A stretch of DNA of 64,000 nucleotides from Eunapius fragilis (lineage: Eukaryota > Porifera > Demospongiae > Spongillida > Spongillidae). Where the stretch lies: contig OY811987.1 of the NCBI GenBank assembly GCA_963681505.1, positions 805,201 through 869,200 on the forward strand. Direction: 5' to 3'. Below, in pieces: positions 11,034 through 22,660 of this stretch (its first letter is position 1; each line of letters opens with the position of its first letter). A program made the translations under genes and the position numbers. The notes below the pieces were generated by a model. The model saw nothing but the letters and a program-made list of their open reading frames with translations. It ran no database searches and was not told where the DNA came from.

Positions 11034-13055
11034 CAATACGTATAACAAGCGCAACGAAGCGTCTTGTCACAGTAGGCGCAACACACAAACCTCTTGGCAA
11101 AATCAACTGGATTTCGCGAGACATCCACTTTCCGGATATGACTAACTTAATTTAATACGGGAGTTCAACAAGTCAGTACCATGTATTAATGTCGCGTGCG
11201 TGCGTAGTTAACGATTCGGCGACACTTATCTAGGGTTATAATCAATGGTTAGCTACATTTTGTCAATGGTTAGCTACATTTTGTATTATAAGCATATTAT
11301 ACTTCCATGTTATATTATAGGGTACATTTATAAGTGGTGTTCGCAGCACCTACACAGTGTGTAAGAGAGAGCGATTAACTTTCAACAAAACGGTGCATAT
11401 TTAACAGACTCTCTACTTTCTTCCTGATAAGTATAATTTTGTTTTTGAAATAAACAAGCGCACGGGACAATTTTCCAAGCAAATTATAAGTTCGCTTTCG
11501 GTAGTGTTCGTCAACGCAATTGGTCTTTCGGCATGCTAAATAGGTATTGTTCGTCACCTATATTTACGCACTGTGCGTAACGCTAGAACATGTACAACCT
11601 CCTCTTGGTCTGGTGTCAAGGGGGAAGCCCTTCTACTTGCACAATAGATTCTCATATTTTGTTTCCTTTTGTTTTTTATTTATGTGAACTTGATATATGG
11701 TATTGCATGTTTATATAAATAAATTTTTAAAAAAGAAAAAAAAAAAGAACATGTAGTAGTACTACAATCCTAACTATAGTTGGGCGTAGCCCGACTAGTG
11801 TAAATACTTGTTATACAGTATGATCTCAAATCCATACGTAATACAGCACATTGCAGTAAAATTTATGTGCATACGTGCGGCTTTATTAGTGGCAAATCAA
11901 AAGCATACATTGATGCGTGAATTAGCCTTGCCTCCGAACATGCACAAGTATTCTGAATAAGGAAAACAAGTCTTACTGTCAATAGGAAAGATAGAGAAGC
12001 CGTTTTAAGCCCTGAAGCTTAAGATGACTATATTGGAGTAGTCACCATAGCTGTAATTGACACAGGGAGTGTTCTAAATTCCCAAACCATGCACTAGGTT
12101 TCATCGAAAATGAATATATTGTACTGGATGGAGTCCTTCTTACTACCAACACCCCTTCAACTGACAAGCGTACCTTCATTACGTACCTCACAGGCACAAT
12201 TTTCGTTACTAGGTGGTAGCTATTTTACGTCATTGTTTTGCAGCAATAAAAATAGTTAATAGCGCTTGCCCGGTGCACTGAAAACAGCAATATTATGTAC
12301 TCTACCCACGCACAGTGAAGAGTTCTGTGTCCTAGAACAGATGGTCCTAACATCGGCCCTAACAAGTGAGATACTCATAGGACCACGGAGTTCAAAAGGT
12401 CAGATGTGATGTCATCCTGGCGGCAATTAAGAATCGCTAATAAGCCGGATGTTTGGTCAGAAAATATTGCGTCAGACTACGAATACTATTATCAATCTGG
12501 ACAATGAAGGTACGGGTATGTACGTGCCGTACGGGTATGTACGTGCCGTACGGGTATGTACGCGCCGTACGGGTATGTACGCGCCGTACGGGTATGTACG
12601 CGCCGTGTATGTGCAAATGTGACTTACGTGATACGTATGTGCGTGTGTAATGTGTGTATGTGTGTGAATAATTTTGTTAATTACCTTTACCACAGGTGGC
12701 GTTGTTGCCGCTTACGCGTAAGTGTGTCACACACATATGCGCACATTGAACACACTGCACAATGACATCGATGGGTTTTATTATTTTTAAAATTCATCCC
12801 GCGGTTATATAATGGACCAAAGCCGACACCAATATCAATACAAAGGGGGGGGGGGGGGTTGGGGTACATGCCCCTATTTTACTCTCTCTCTCTCTCTCGC
12901 ACCATTTTCACTCGCACTCATCCCTAACTTTTTTCGTGAAAAGTTGTAACGCTACTGGTGTGGATCTCTGGTAAGGAAGCACTTTTTAGTCTTCTTAATA
13001 TTCAGGCCATGTAAGGAATGTGTGATGTAATTACCAGTAACATATTCGTTACCAG
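11034..13055. other. Intergenic region between STN1 and the first WAP/Tg1 gene
   Basis: No gene recognised. 11034-11124 on the minus strand is an open stretch upstream of STN1 that could be a 5' non-coding exon. AT-rich sequence follows to about 12450, then a 19-bp tandem array (12505-12610), a GT/TG-rich patch (12630-12670), a 14-base G run near 12846 and a short CT run near 12880. The missing first exon(s) of the WAP/Tg1 gene may lie here. Confidence 0.5.
12505..12610. repeat. 19-bp tandem repeat
   Basis: Five copies of TACGGGTATGTACGTGCCG, the later copies with CGCG in place of CGTG. It encodes spurious short open frames. Confidence 0.9.
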
Positions 13056-15220
13056 GGGCAACGTACCTGTCATGTCCTCCATCTTCTGGTGGCGTTGGCA
13101 TCTGTAGTGAAATGTGCTCGTCAGATGCCGACTGCTCCCAGAGTGAGAAGTGTTGTTCCAATGGGTGTGGCCATTCTTGTGCCAAGGCCTTGGTCGTTCC
13201 CTACCACAACCCACCGCTCAAGTGCCCCGCCTCTCTCCCTGGATCCTCCTGTACCCCCCCTTGCCTGGCCAATACAAACTGTAGCAGTGGGGAGCTCTGT
13301 TGTCCTGCGAGCTGTGGGTCCACTTGCGTACGAGGGGAAACCCCCACCCCCTTGTGTCCCGTTGTGCTGGACCAGGTGTTGAACACAACTCTAATTGGAG
13401 CCTACGTCCCCAGCTGCGAGGCAGATGGAAGCTTCTCTCCAACACAGTGTCATGGGTCAACAGGATACTGTTGGTGTGTGGACCCAGTTTCTGGAGTCCC
13501 TACTTCAGACATGGTGCGGTTCCAGCACCCACAGTGTACACGTAAGTCTCAACTGGTTTAGTCTTCCCTCCTCACTGCAGTAACCATCCACACTCCACTC
13601 CAGCACTCACGTTCTTCTCCTGCCCCGCCCCCCAAAGTGATGTGGTGGGGACGTGTGATGAGCAGTGTGATGCAGCCACTGGGTGCCAGAGGGGACAGAA
13701 GTGCTGTTCCAATGGGTGTGGTCATGCTTGCACCTCTGGCCTCCTCCCCATCCCCTACATTGCTCCACAACGAGGTGCTCAGGCCCCTTTCTGTGAGGGT
13801 GTCCGTCAGCAGGCCACCTCCAAGGGTCTGTTGGGTGCCTTTGTGCCCCAGTGTGATGGTGCAGGCAATTTCCTGACCCTCCAATGCCACGAGTCCTCCT
13901 GCTGGTGTGTTAACCCAGAGAACGGCCAGCCCACTTCGGACATGGCCTCAGGGTCTGGTGTGGATGCACTACCCTGCTCAGGTATGTTGTGTTGTGGTGT
14001 GATTATGGATGGTTGGGGGTTCATATTGCTCTATCTTACTTCTCCCCCACTTCCTCCCCCACCTCCCTCCTCTTCTCCCTCCTCCTCTCCCCCATCCTCT
14101 TCTCCCCCCTCCTCTCCCCCATCCTCTTCTCCCCCTATCCTCTTCTCCCTCCTCTCTCCTCTCTCCTCTCCTCCCTCTTCTCCTCTCTCCTCTCCTCCCT
14201 CCTCTCCTCCCTCCTCCCTCCTCTCCTCTCTCCTCTCCTCCCTCCTCTCTCCCTCCTCTCCCCCACTGCCTCGTTCTGATTAAAGGTTGTTATTACAATG
14301 GCACAGTACATGCAGCTGGAGACAGGTTTGACAACAATACCTGTGGTGGATTTTGGTATGCGGAAGGGATATGGGTTGAGTGGTGGGGTGGTTGTTGATG
14401 AAGGTGGGAGTGGGTTGGGTATGTGTGTGCCTGACATACCCATGCAACGCATGTATGCACACACCCACAAGCACACGCACATATACGTGCTTTGCCTGTC
14501 AGAGAATGCACCCGCGTTATGTATCATGTCTCCCAGCGTGTGTATGCAGGATAAGCATGTCGTCTGTGCAGACGTTCATTGCAACACTGAAGAGGAGTAT
14601 GTTGAAGGTGAGATGGGAGGTGTGGTGAAGGTGAGATGGAGGTGTGGTGATGGTGAGATGGAGGTGTGGTGAAGGTGAGATGGAGGTGTGGTGAAGGTGA
14701 GATGGAGGTGTGGTGAAGGTGAGATGGAGGTGTGGTGAAGGTGAGATGGAGGTGTGGTGAAGGTGAGATGGGAGGTGTGGTGAAGGTGAGATGGGAGGTG
14801 TGGTGAAGGTGAGATGGGAGGTGTGGTGTTCATTACAGTTAAGAGTCTGGTGTACAATTGGCTCCGCCTACAGCATCAGACTGGTGGAGTGCTATATTGA
14901 TGGTGTGCGTGGTGATTGTGATAGTCCTATCTCTGGTGACAACGGTACTCTTCACGGTACGTGAAGATGGAAACATCACCATGGTCACCGTATGTATTGT
15001 TATTGCAAGGTGGTGGTGGTGGTGGTGAGAAGACAGGGCCAGTTTAGACACATGAGTGTTCCAACGACAGAGGTTAGCTATCAGCCCTAACTTTGGGGGG
15101 GGGGGGGGGGGGTGTTCCAACCTGCAAGTACCTACTCCTCCACAGGAATTTCCAACATTCTCAAAGTGTCCTCCAAGCGATGAAGAAGATGTACCGAAGA
15201 GCAAGGAAATACGAGCATAA
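13056..15220 (+). CDS. Single-pass membrane protein with WAP, thyroglobulin-1 and VWC-like domains (copy A; 5' exon not found)
   Basis: Exons: 13056-13541, 13604-13981, 14286-14355, 14537-14607, 14844-14956, 15010-15072, 15146-15220; phases all join. Domain order: two WAP four-disulfide modules ([34 protein letters not shown]), a thyroglobulin type-1 module ([18 protein letters not shown]), WAP ([15 protein letters not shown]), Tg1 ([15 protein letters not shown]) and a VWC-like half-cystine cluster over two exons (GCYYNGTV, then [16 protein letters not shown]). Then come a membrane helix ([19 protein letters not shown]) and a cytoplasmic tail ([15 protein letters not shown], then acidic residues ending KSKEIRA). 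WAP and Tg1 domains are commonly protease inhibitors, so a surface protease inhibitor or adhesion role is inferred. The WAP/Tg1 exons are bounded by phase-1 introns. The exon with the signal peptide was not identified. Confidence 0.82.
14040..14275. repeat. CT-rich low-complexity intron
   Basis: TCTCCTCCC-type repeats fill the intron before the VWC exons of copy A. Confidence 0.9.
14605..14830. repeat. 22-bp minisatellite
   Basis: About ten copies of GAAGGTGAGATGGAGGTGTG plus GT (22-23 bp), beginning exactly at the splice donor of the exon ending at 14607. The unit contains the donor-like AAGGTGAGA, so the array offers a series of pseudo-donor sites. Confidence 0.9.
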
Positions 15221-15439
15221 ATGTATCATATTTCATTCATTTGACATTGCTGAAATTTCATATTTGGTTTTGTTTTATTGACTTTGTGCTGTTTTTACTG
15301 ACCCCGCCTCTCTTCGAAGAGGCATAAAAAACCGTGCGAGTTTACATCTGCCCTCAGGTGGAAGGGCTGCCCTCCACAGTACAAAGTTTGGCTACTCATT
15401 AGATTATAGTACTGGTCATAGATTGTATAGTGTACCCAC

Positions 15440-16445
15440 AACTTTAAGCACGACACACACGGAGCGATATCGCTAAAGATTCCCGGATTTTTTTTTTCCA
15501 TCATTTATTAGACTACCAACAAATTACGGACAAAATGCAGGAATCGGCAGCAATATTATCGCGTGCGGCTCATGCGGATTATAAAATATAATTACCCTTC
15601 CATGGCCATTGTCCGTGACGTGATACTGCAGCGATGAAGATGATACAGTAATGTAGTAGTACTGTATGCACACGTAGGACTGTTCAGGTACTTGTAAGCA
15701 CGTAGAAGGCGTGGTCAACTTAGGTCGATATACAAGTATGGCCACAGCCATTACTACAGCACTTCTGACCTCCGAGACAATCATCATCTCAAGAGCACTG
15801 ATCGACACATGTACACACGCCGACTGTATCGGGTTTGGGAACAGGACATCCCCGATTTCCTGCACCATCGTAATGAGCGACATTAAAATTATTACCGCAG
15901 TATAAAGGTGGAGATGCAACTATCGCAGTTCGCTAATGCCACGAGGCTCATCACTGCACGTGAGGGAAAGAGCAACAAATTCCCTGCACTAACTCTCGAC
16001 GGCTGTCTTACCTGACAAGATAATGACAATCTGTCGTATATCAGTGCGTGCACGTGCATGCGATATACGAGAAAGAGAAAACCTTTTAAACATATCGCCA
16101 AGACACGTATACATGTCTGGTGCACACCACTACTTACCAGCATTCTCTGTAAGCGCAACTATTTCATACGGTGTCCTAAATTGATTTTATAGTTGTGTAC
16201 CAAATAAACAGGATTCAGAGTGCACTGCAAATGAACTTTTTTTTTTAAACGGAGGGTACAATAGGTTGCGGTGTCATCCTGAGAAGGATCCGGTGTATTG
16301 AAAAGGTATTATAGCGGTGGGTGCAGGGGCCTGTACAGTGTCGCATCATAATAACCGCAACGTGATGCAATACGTTCTTTAGAGTCCCCGCTCCTTTATC
16401 GGTCAGCAAAACATTATTTTCCAACTTGTGAACGATGGAGGTAAT
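15440..16445. repeat. Segmental duplication block A
   Basis: About 1 kb matching 22661-23660 with scattered differences (shared start GACACACACGGAGCG, shared end AACGATGGAGGTAATG). It carries the broken antisense WAP exon. Its last about 110 bp recur a third time at 27958-28075, 430 bp upstream of gene copy B. Confidence 0.85.
15720..15851 (-). pseudogene. Broken WAP-domain exon (copy of 22930-23055)
   Basis: The minus strand still reads [19 protein letters not shown], the WAP core, but a TGA interrupts it just upstream (QCS, stop, DDD). The splice-acceptor AG that precedes the intact copy is GG here. Two independent lesions make this a pseudogene, while its duplicate at 22930-23055 is intact. 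Confidence 0.75.
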
Positions 16446-17781
16446 GCCTTACCTTACTTTTCATCCCCTACGGACGGCCCCATGCAATGAATTTTAAATG
16501 AGCGGATTTTCATTAACTCAATCAACAACCAATTATAAGATACACTGTATTGTACTTCCCGGGATGTATACTACATGCCGCGCTCTCCTGTAAGACGGAA
16601 AGGTACAGAGGGGGGGGGGGGGGGGGGGGGGTGACATTTATGGCTATATAGCTATTCAACAAACATATAAAAGCCTCTTCACTTTTTTAGGAGATAATTA
16701 TAATGAAAACAATAGTACAACATTACAATACACAGAATAATGACATAAATAAAATAATATGAGTTAAGATAAAATAATACATATCTGAGCCACTTAATAT
16801 CAAGTTCCGGCAGACCAGCCCCATCATCGATAGCTGCACCATTTCTCCATTTGGTTCGAGAACCCCGTAAGCACAAATTTGTGGCCCTCAAAATAGCAAA
16901 AGATAGCCTGGATCTTATCCATCCTGCTACTTCTGGATACGATTTCAGTTTTCCATTTTCATAGCCATTGTTTCAGCAAGGGGCGGAGTTTATTAAAGCA
17001 TTCTGCTTCCCTACCTAGAACTCCGTCAACAGAAACAACTAGGGGTATACGAAGGAGGCACGGCGTATTTCTGCAGCACCATGCACAATACCTTCTCATC
17101 TTCTCTTCTTCGGCAGATGATAAGAATAGCAGCAACATCCGCTCTGTGTGAATACGACGGAGCGTCAGTTCAAGGGCTGCCCACCACAGTACTGTACTAC
17201 TCATAGATTACATAGTGTACTCATAACTGAAGCAGAAATTTCGGACAATTCCTGGCCAATTTTGCAAACGTCCGTCACATTTCCCGCGCACGCGTCCATA
17301 GAAATGTATGGAGTAATGTTCATTTTTGAATACCATAAATCAGGGAAAGTCGCTATTTAAGTTTGAAAGAAGCCCCATGATGTATAACATGATAACCTAT
17401 CACTCTGCCATGCAGTTTCAGTCCCTGCTGCTGGCTTCCTCATAAGGATTAGTACTCCTCCATAGAGATGTATGGAAAATTGCTTTTTATAATGATTTTT
17501 TATCACTATTCTTTTTTATTACTCTGAATGTAAGATAGGAAGGTATTGTTTGACTCATTTTAGATTATGCTTATATGATCAAGGTAACTTTCTACCAGGT
17601 TCTCGTGCCCACAGACTTCTTCCTCTGACTTCCTGGGCACTTTTGGTCATGAGGGTACCCACTTCATTTGAATATGTTTAAAAATTAACAAACGCTCATG
17701 GCAGTAAGTTAGGGCTGGCCACGTTGGAAGTAAACGAACTTTAACTGCACGCAAATTTGGTATGTTCTTTGTTTGGGACTA
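16446..17781. other. Non-coding stretch between duplication block A and the hAT-like element
   Basis: Holds a 20-odd base G run (16610-16631), AT-rich sequence, and at 17160-17240 a short match to 15355-15440 (both with AAGGGCTGCCC and CCACAGTAC). No convincing gene; short open frames at 16679-16891 and 16959-17204 are not supported. Confidence 0.5.
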
Positions 17782-17887
17782 CAGCGGCGGATCCAGGGGG
17801 GGGGGGGGGGGGGGGCACTCGGGGCACGTGCCCCCCCCCCCCCTCAATTTATAAATTCATAACTTTTCGGGCCGCGTTTTATTATAA

Positions 17888-18176
17888 CAAGTAAATAAAA
17901 ACATTCTCTATGAGAAAGTTGGTGGCATATAGGATTTGAAGGCAATGGTGGTGTAAAAAGGAAGGAAACAAGGGTCTAGTAATAAGGAAAAATGGAATAG
18001 TCCTATATTTAGCACACGAACAACATATTATATCCTACATATAGAAATGTGCTAAATATAGGACTATTCCATTTTTCCTTATTACTAGACCCTTGTTTCC
18101 TTCCTTTTTACACCACCATTGCCTTCAAATCCTATATGCCACCAACTTTCTCATAGAGAATGTTTTTATTTACTTG
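17888..18176. repeat. Perfect 128-bp inverted repeat with 33-nt loop
   Basis: 17888-18015 and 18049-18176 are reverse complements along their full length, separated by 33 nt. Ends are CAAGTAAATAAAAACATTCT. A partial copy lies at 26113-26170, so this is a mobile foldback or MITE-like family. Identical arms mean recent origin or ongoing arm-to-arm correction. Confidence 0.93.
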
Positions 18177-18212
18177 TTTCATTGATTTTTATTCATACCC
18201 GATTATGAGCCG

Positions 18213-18442
18213 TATAGAGGGGTTGCAGTGTCATCCCGGGAAGGTTCATAACAATCGCCGCCATGTTTTTTGGTGCCCTAACCATTGATTTTTTTCAATA
18301 AGTGTCGAGCACGTACGTTCACGTACGTGACACGCATTTATAAACGATGACGTTTAATAGTTAGGACACCAAAAAACATGGCGGCGACACCAAACAAACA
18401 TGGCGGCAACCTTCCCGGGATGACACTGCAACCCCTCTATAG
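18213..18442. repeat. 230-bp foldback element with 34-bp perfect terminal inverted repeats
   Basis: Ends TATAGAGGGGTTGCAGTGTC (18213-18246) and the exact reverse complement at 18409-18442; an inner inverted pair (18257-18284 and 18359-18386, ATGTTTTTTGGTG) extends the stem. The terminal motif GGTTGCAGTGTCATCC recurs singly at about 16264 and 23473, inside both copies of the duplicated block. Confidence 0.88.
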
Positions 18443-18567
18443 CATATTAAGTAATCCATCTTGATATGAGAGGGAGGTTGTAAAGGTACGACATACCATT
18501 GAGTGACCTTAACTCTTTTCGCCGAGCGAGATGCACGTTCAGGACTATGGCAATATCGCTGTCTTTT

Positions 18568-18850
18568 TTCAGGATCTGCTCGATACCTTTCACGTCGAGA
18601 GGTCCGTTCCTTTTCAGGATCTGAGGGGGCTTTTAAGGGGCGGCCGAAATAGAAGAGAGGTTATTAATTGTCGCCCCAGCGCGATGAACCCACAAACGCA
18701 TTTTGTATCGGGCCAGAAGCAGACAGCACCCTCTCCTCCCCCCTACTAATCGCATCTCGATACCTTGCGCGTCGAGAGATCCGTTTCTTTTCAGGCTCTG
18801 CTCGATAGTTTTCACGTTTGAGAGGCCCGCTTCTTTTCAGGCTCTGCTTT
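18568..18850. repeat. Diverged tandem repeat of about 60 bp
   Basis: Three to four imperfect copies of a unit containing CTCGATACCTT, GTCGAGAGGTCCG and CTTTTCAGG. No coding content. Confidence 0.7.
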
Positions 18851-20439
18851 AATTGTAGTTCCGCTCGGGCTGAATCTAATACGTCGTCTCTAGTTTTGAG
18901 GTACTATGCTCGTCGTTTGGCTTTCTTCTTATCCTGACGTGCATGAAGGCATTTTGAGAAAAAAAAACTTCACTAAGTTACAAAGAGCGTCAAACCTACA
19001 ACGATCGAATAACAAGAATGATTATAGTACGCACGTGCACGTTATTAATAATACATAACCGCCAAAGTTAATTACCACAATGTGTAGTGCCCAGACCGTA
19101 CACATTTGATGTATACTGCTAGTACTTCGTATAAAGAGCGACGTAGGACCTATCCGAGTCGTGTCAGTGCAGTAAGCTATACGTGATTTGCTAACACAAC
19201 CACCGATAATGTCATGTAGCCTCGAGACGTTTTGACCACAGAAGCGAAAATGCCAGTGAATTCTGAAGCCATTGGTGTGATTTTCATTTCTTAAAAGTGT
19301 TCCTATCCCGAGTTATGCGTGGTCAAGAACAAGAACAAGAACAAGAAGAAGAAGAAGAACGAGAAATACGTGGGACTGGGTACGAGTTTCAAAAATTGTT
19401 TTGTTCTCTACAACCACGCGGTTTTGTGACATCAAACAAACACGAAACTGCTTGTTGTTGCCTTCTTGTACGACGACGATAACAAGGTAAGCCATCCGCT
19501 CGTCGGGAGTCTTGTTAGAAGCGGGTCGCGTTTTTTTAATGACATTCATAATCGGGGTCAAATCCTATATGAGAGTTACTAACGTAACTCTCGATAGCTG
19601 CACGATTGCGCTGCCTATTGATATCCGCACGCATGAACTCTACTACTGTACTATATCCCGGGCCCCCCGATACGCGATCATACCCCCCCCTCCCCCCCCC
19701 GCTCTTCGTATCGGGCCAGAAACCGAGCGGCCCCCCCCCCCCTCCCTCCCCCCGCTCTTCGTTTTGAGCCAGAAACCGACAGCACCCCCCCCCCCCCCCC
19801 CCCGCTGAAGCCGACCCCACCCCACCCCCAGCCACACCCACCATCCCTGCCCCCCCCCCCCCCCCCCCTAAAACCTGTATCCGCCGCTGGACTATATAGG
19901 GAGCATGTTTTTGGATCGATAAAAAGCCGTTTGAAGTTTATGGTCTGTCAAACGCGGAGTAGTCCTAGGTCTATTCGATAAACATTATACATAACTACGT
20001 GTGTTTGTTTTCTGAAAAACTAAGGCATCGCTGAAGGCATAATATATAAGTAAGGCATTATAGGCCTATAGCCTTTTATATTCGACCACGTGGTAGCGCT
20101 ATGAGTATATGACGGCTGGCTACTCCCTTCAACCTGGATGTGTTCTTTTTTTGGCTCCCGCTGCAGTGACGGATCTAGGAGCGCGCCATCTCCTCGTCAA
20201 GGTTACTAGGAGCTGACAGCGACCTTCCAGACTTCCTACCTAGCTACTGAAAGGTATTATCTATGTCAACATCTCCTCAATCCGCTTGAGGCCGACTACC
20301 CTGCAATTTAAGGGCTGTCTGTTATAGCATAAACTCCGACGCATTGTCCAGTTTTTGATTCAAGATAGCTGGCATTTAGAACCATCACCCCCTGGGGACA
20401 TATTTCCAATGCCACCTGAGACAAATAATGGATTAGCCA

Positions 20440-20625
20440 TTATTTCCCATCACTGTCCCCTCCTTCATATCACTGTCCCCCTCCTTCCCATCACTGTCCC
20501 CCTTCTTCCCATCACTGTCCCCATCACTGTTCCCTCCTTCCCATCACTGTCCCCTCCTTCACATCACTGTTCCCTCTTCTCCATCACTGTTCCTTACTGT
20601 CCCCACTGTCCCCTCCATCATGTTG
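20440..20625. repeat. 20-bp tandem repeat
   Basis: Imperfect copies of CCCATCACTGTCCCCTCCTT. Confidence 0.88.
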
Positions 20626-21845
20626 TCATATCCTGGCAGACTGTTTTTCCCCCACTGGTATTGTATTCTCAGGGTATTCCCTCCTCCTCCCCCCAATCTG
20701 GTCAGTTAAAAATAACTCCTCCTGAGTGTTAGTGAAGTTTACATACCCAGGTGGTCTGCCAGCAGCTCCGGTTCCAGGCTCAGTGGGGCTGCCAAAATGA
20801 CTGGCCGTCTGGTATGGGCCAGGGATTGGACCCACCTTGATGATAATGTGGCATACCTCTAGCCAGCCACCAGGTGACAAACTCAAATGGAAAGCTTTGT
20901 GTGGTCATATAATGCCTACTGAAATGCAGACTATGGGACATTTTTATTAGGCTGTGTACATGTATGGTGTTGTCACAAGTTTGTATGTTTATGAATCAAA
21001 TGTGTTGTAGAAGGGCAAAGAGCTGGTAATGTATTAGAGAAGTAACTCAGGTCTTTGCAGTTTCATATGTACTGCCCATTGAATTAGGATGTTATTAGTT
21101 GTGTAAACTTCTCCCATCCCTGAGGGCTAGTGAGAGAGATTGTTCCTGACAACTGGAATAGGCTTGTACATGTACATGTAGGCTTGTACTGGTACATGTA
21201 CACCCTTGACTTAATTCAGGTGATCAATGTGAAAGCAGTTCAGGAATTGATTCTCTGGTCGCGGCTAGACCATGCTGTGAATAAGATCTATAAGTTGTCT
21301 GCACTTATGACCTATATATATCAGTTGTCTCTCTTGTTACTCCTGTACTACATGTTTTGAATGAGCTCTGCATGATGTTGCCTGGAGGAGGTCATAATGT
21401 TTGCCTTCAAACATCCATTGGCCTATGAATGTGATAAAATGGTGTGCATTCCAACAGATAATCATGTACATGCATGTAGCGGGCTTTTCCACTGTACTTT
21501 TGTGAACCTGATGTGTAGCAACCATGCACAAGAGTTATTTCAGGGTTTTACATGTAGCTGTTCATATGCATGATATGACGCTTTCCTTGTATATTTTAGA
21601 AATCATAAGTAATGTACATCTCCTTGTAATCACACATGTTGCACAACTGCTATGGACTTCCTCTTTTCTACGCATCATATTACACATTTGCTGTATGCTA
21701 AAACGTATATTGTGGGATCTTGCTTTAACTTCGTGTTTTTATCCCCGAATCCCACGATTATCAAAACCCACTATGGATTTTTGCTGATATGACCAAATTG
21801 CACCAGCACATTAAAAATGATACAGATGGGGTAAATAATCGTAAG

Positions 21846-22292
21846 CTACATGCATACAACAGAAATTTCTCCATGTGCTGTTTGATAGCTTCGAACGCTT
21901 TGGCTTAAAACGTACTCGAACGAAACGGTAAAAAAACCACTACCATTCTCATTCCCGCCTGATGTAGCCACACCTCGTGTTAAAATACTCAATCGGTTAT
22001 CATGATTCAGTAGTTCCACTATTGTGTCGCGTGAGAAATGCACTTTGGTACCTGGGAACCAATAAAACACCCAACTAAATTTGCGCATGGTATGTAGGAT
22101 ATACTTTTGATAGTGTTTCGGCAACAACTGCATGTCAGGACCTGTTGTTATTATACACTGTCTGGCACGCAGAATTTTTAATTTGCGCACTTGCGCTGCA
22201 TCAATCCACATAAGCGTGGGCGTACCGTAGTAGTATCGTGAAGACTCGGTTTTATCTTTGCAGAAACGGAGGTTTGGCCCAATATATCGCAC
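21846..22292 (-). CDS. Hypothetical 148-aa open frame
   Basis: Longest unexplained open frame of the accessory region; ATG start, stop at 21846-21848. Composition is ordinary and no low-complexity repeat explains it, but no domain is recognised, no signal peptide or membrane segment is evident, and it lies among repeats. It could be a piece of a transposable element or chance. Listed so that it can be tested. Confidence 0.2.
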   Translation of the reverse strand: MRYIGPNLRFCKDKTESSRYYYGTPTLMWIDAAQVRKLKILRARQCIITTGPDMQLLPKHYQKYILHTMRKFSWVFYWFPGTKVHFSRDTIVELLNHDNRLSILTRGVATSGGNENGSGFFTVSFEYVLSQSVRSYQTAHGEISVVCM

Positions 22293-22660
22293 TCTTACTA
22301 TTTTAATGTTCTCGTGAGCAGAAGTCTCGTGAGCAATATTTAATATTAAAAAATATTTAAAAGATGACGCAAGGTATTACATAATGGATACGTTTATGAA
22401 ATAATTAATTAGCTCGGTTGTTATTTCTTTAATGGATGCTTAACGTTCTTTTCATGATACATATTATAATCAGACCGATTTTTTTGCGAATACTGAATGT
22501 GTCTGGAATTCAATTAGAAAAAATAATTTTAGTTAATTGATTTGAATTAATAATTTCTTGTCTTGAAACATGATAAATCATTTTTAAAGGTGACAAATTT
22601 ATTCATGAAAACAGAATTCTATCACAATTTTACATATTCACTCGTGTCCTCCATTTCTGG

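Larger units (their letters stand above)
17782..19889. mobile_element. 2.1-kb non-autonomous element with hAT-like ends and 5-bp target duplication
   Basis: The left end reads CAGCGGCGGATCCAGGGGG and the right end is its inverted counterpart (CCTGTATCCGCCGCTG, i.e. CAGCGGCGGATACAGG on the other strand), followed inward on both sides by long G/C runs. GACTA flanks both ends (17777-17781 and 19890-19894). These ends resemble hAT-type elements of other animals, a statement from memory. No transposase frame is present; the interior holds two perfect foldbacks, a tandem array and several C runs, suggesting nested insertion. Confidence 0.65.

Noticed and set aside
11034-11124. Extra 5' coding exon of STN1 (reads FAKRFVCCAYCDKTLRCAC)
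   Set aside because: It can be joined in frame to the STN1 start exon, but it has no ATG after the preceding in-frame stop and no match to STN1; at most a non-coding exon.
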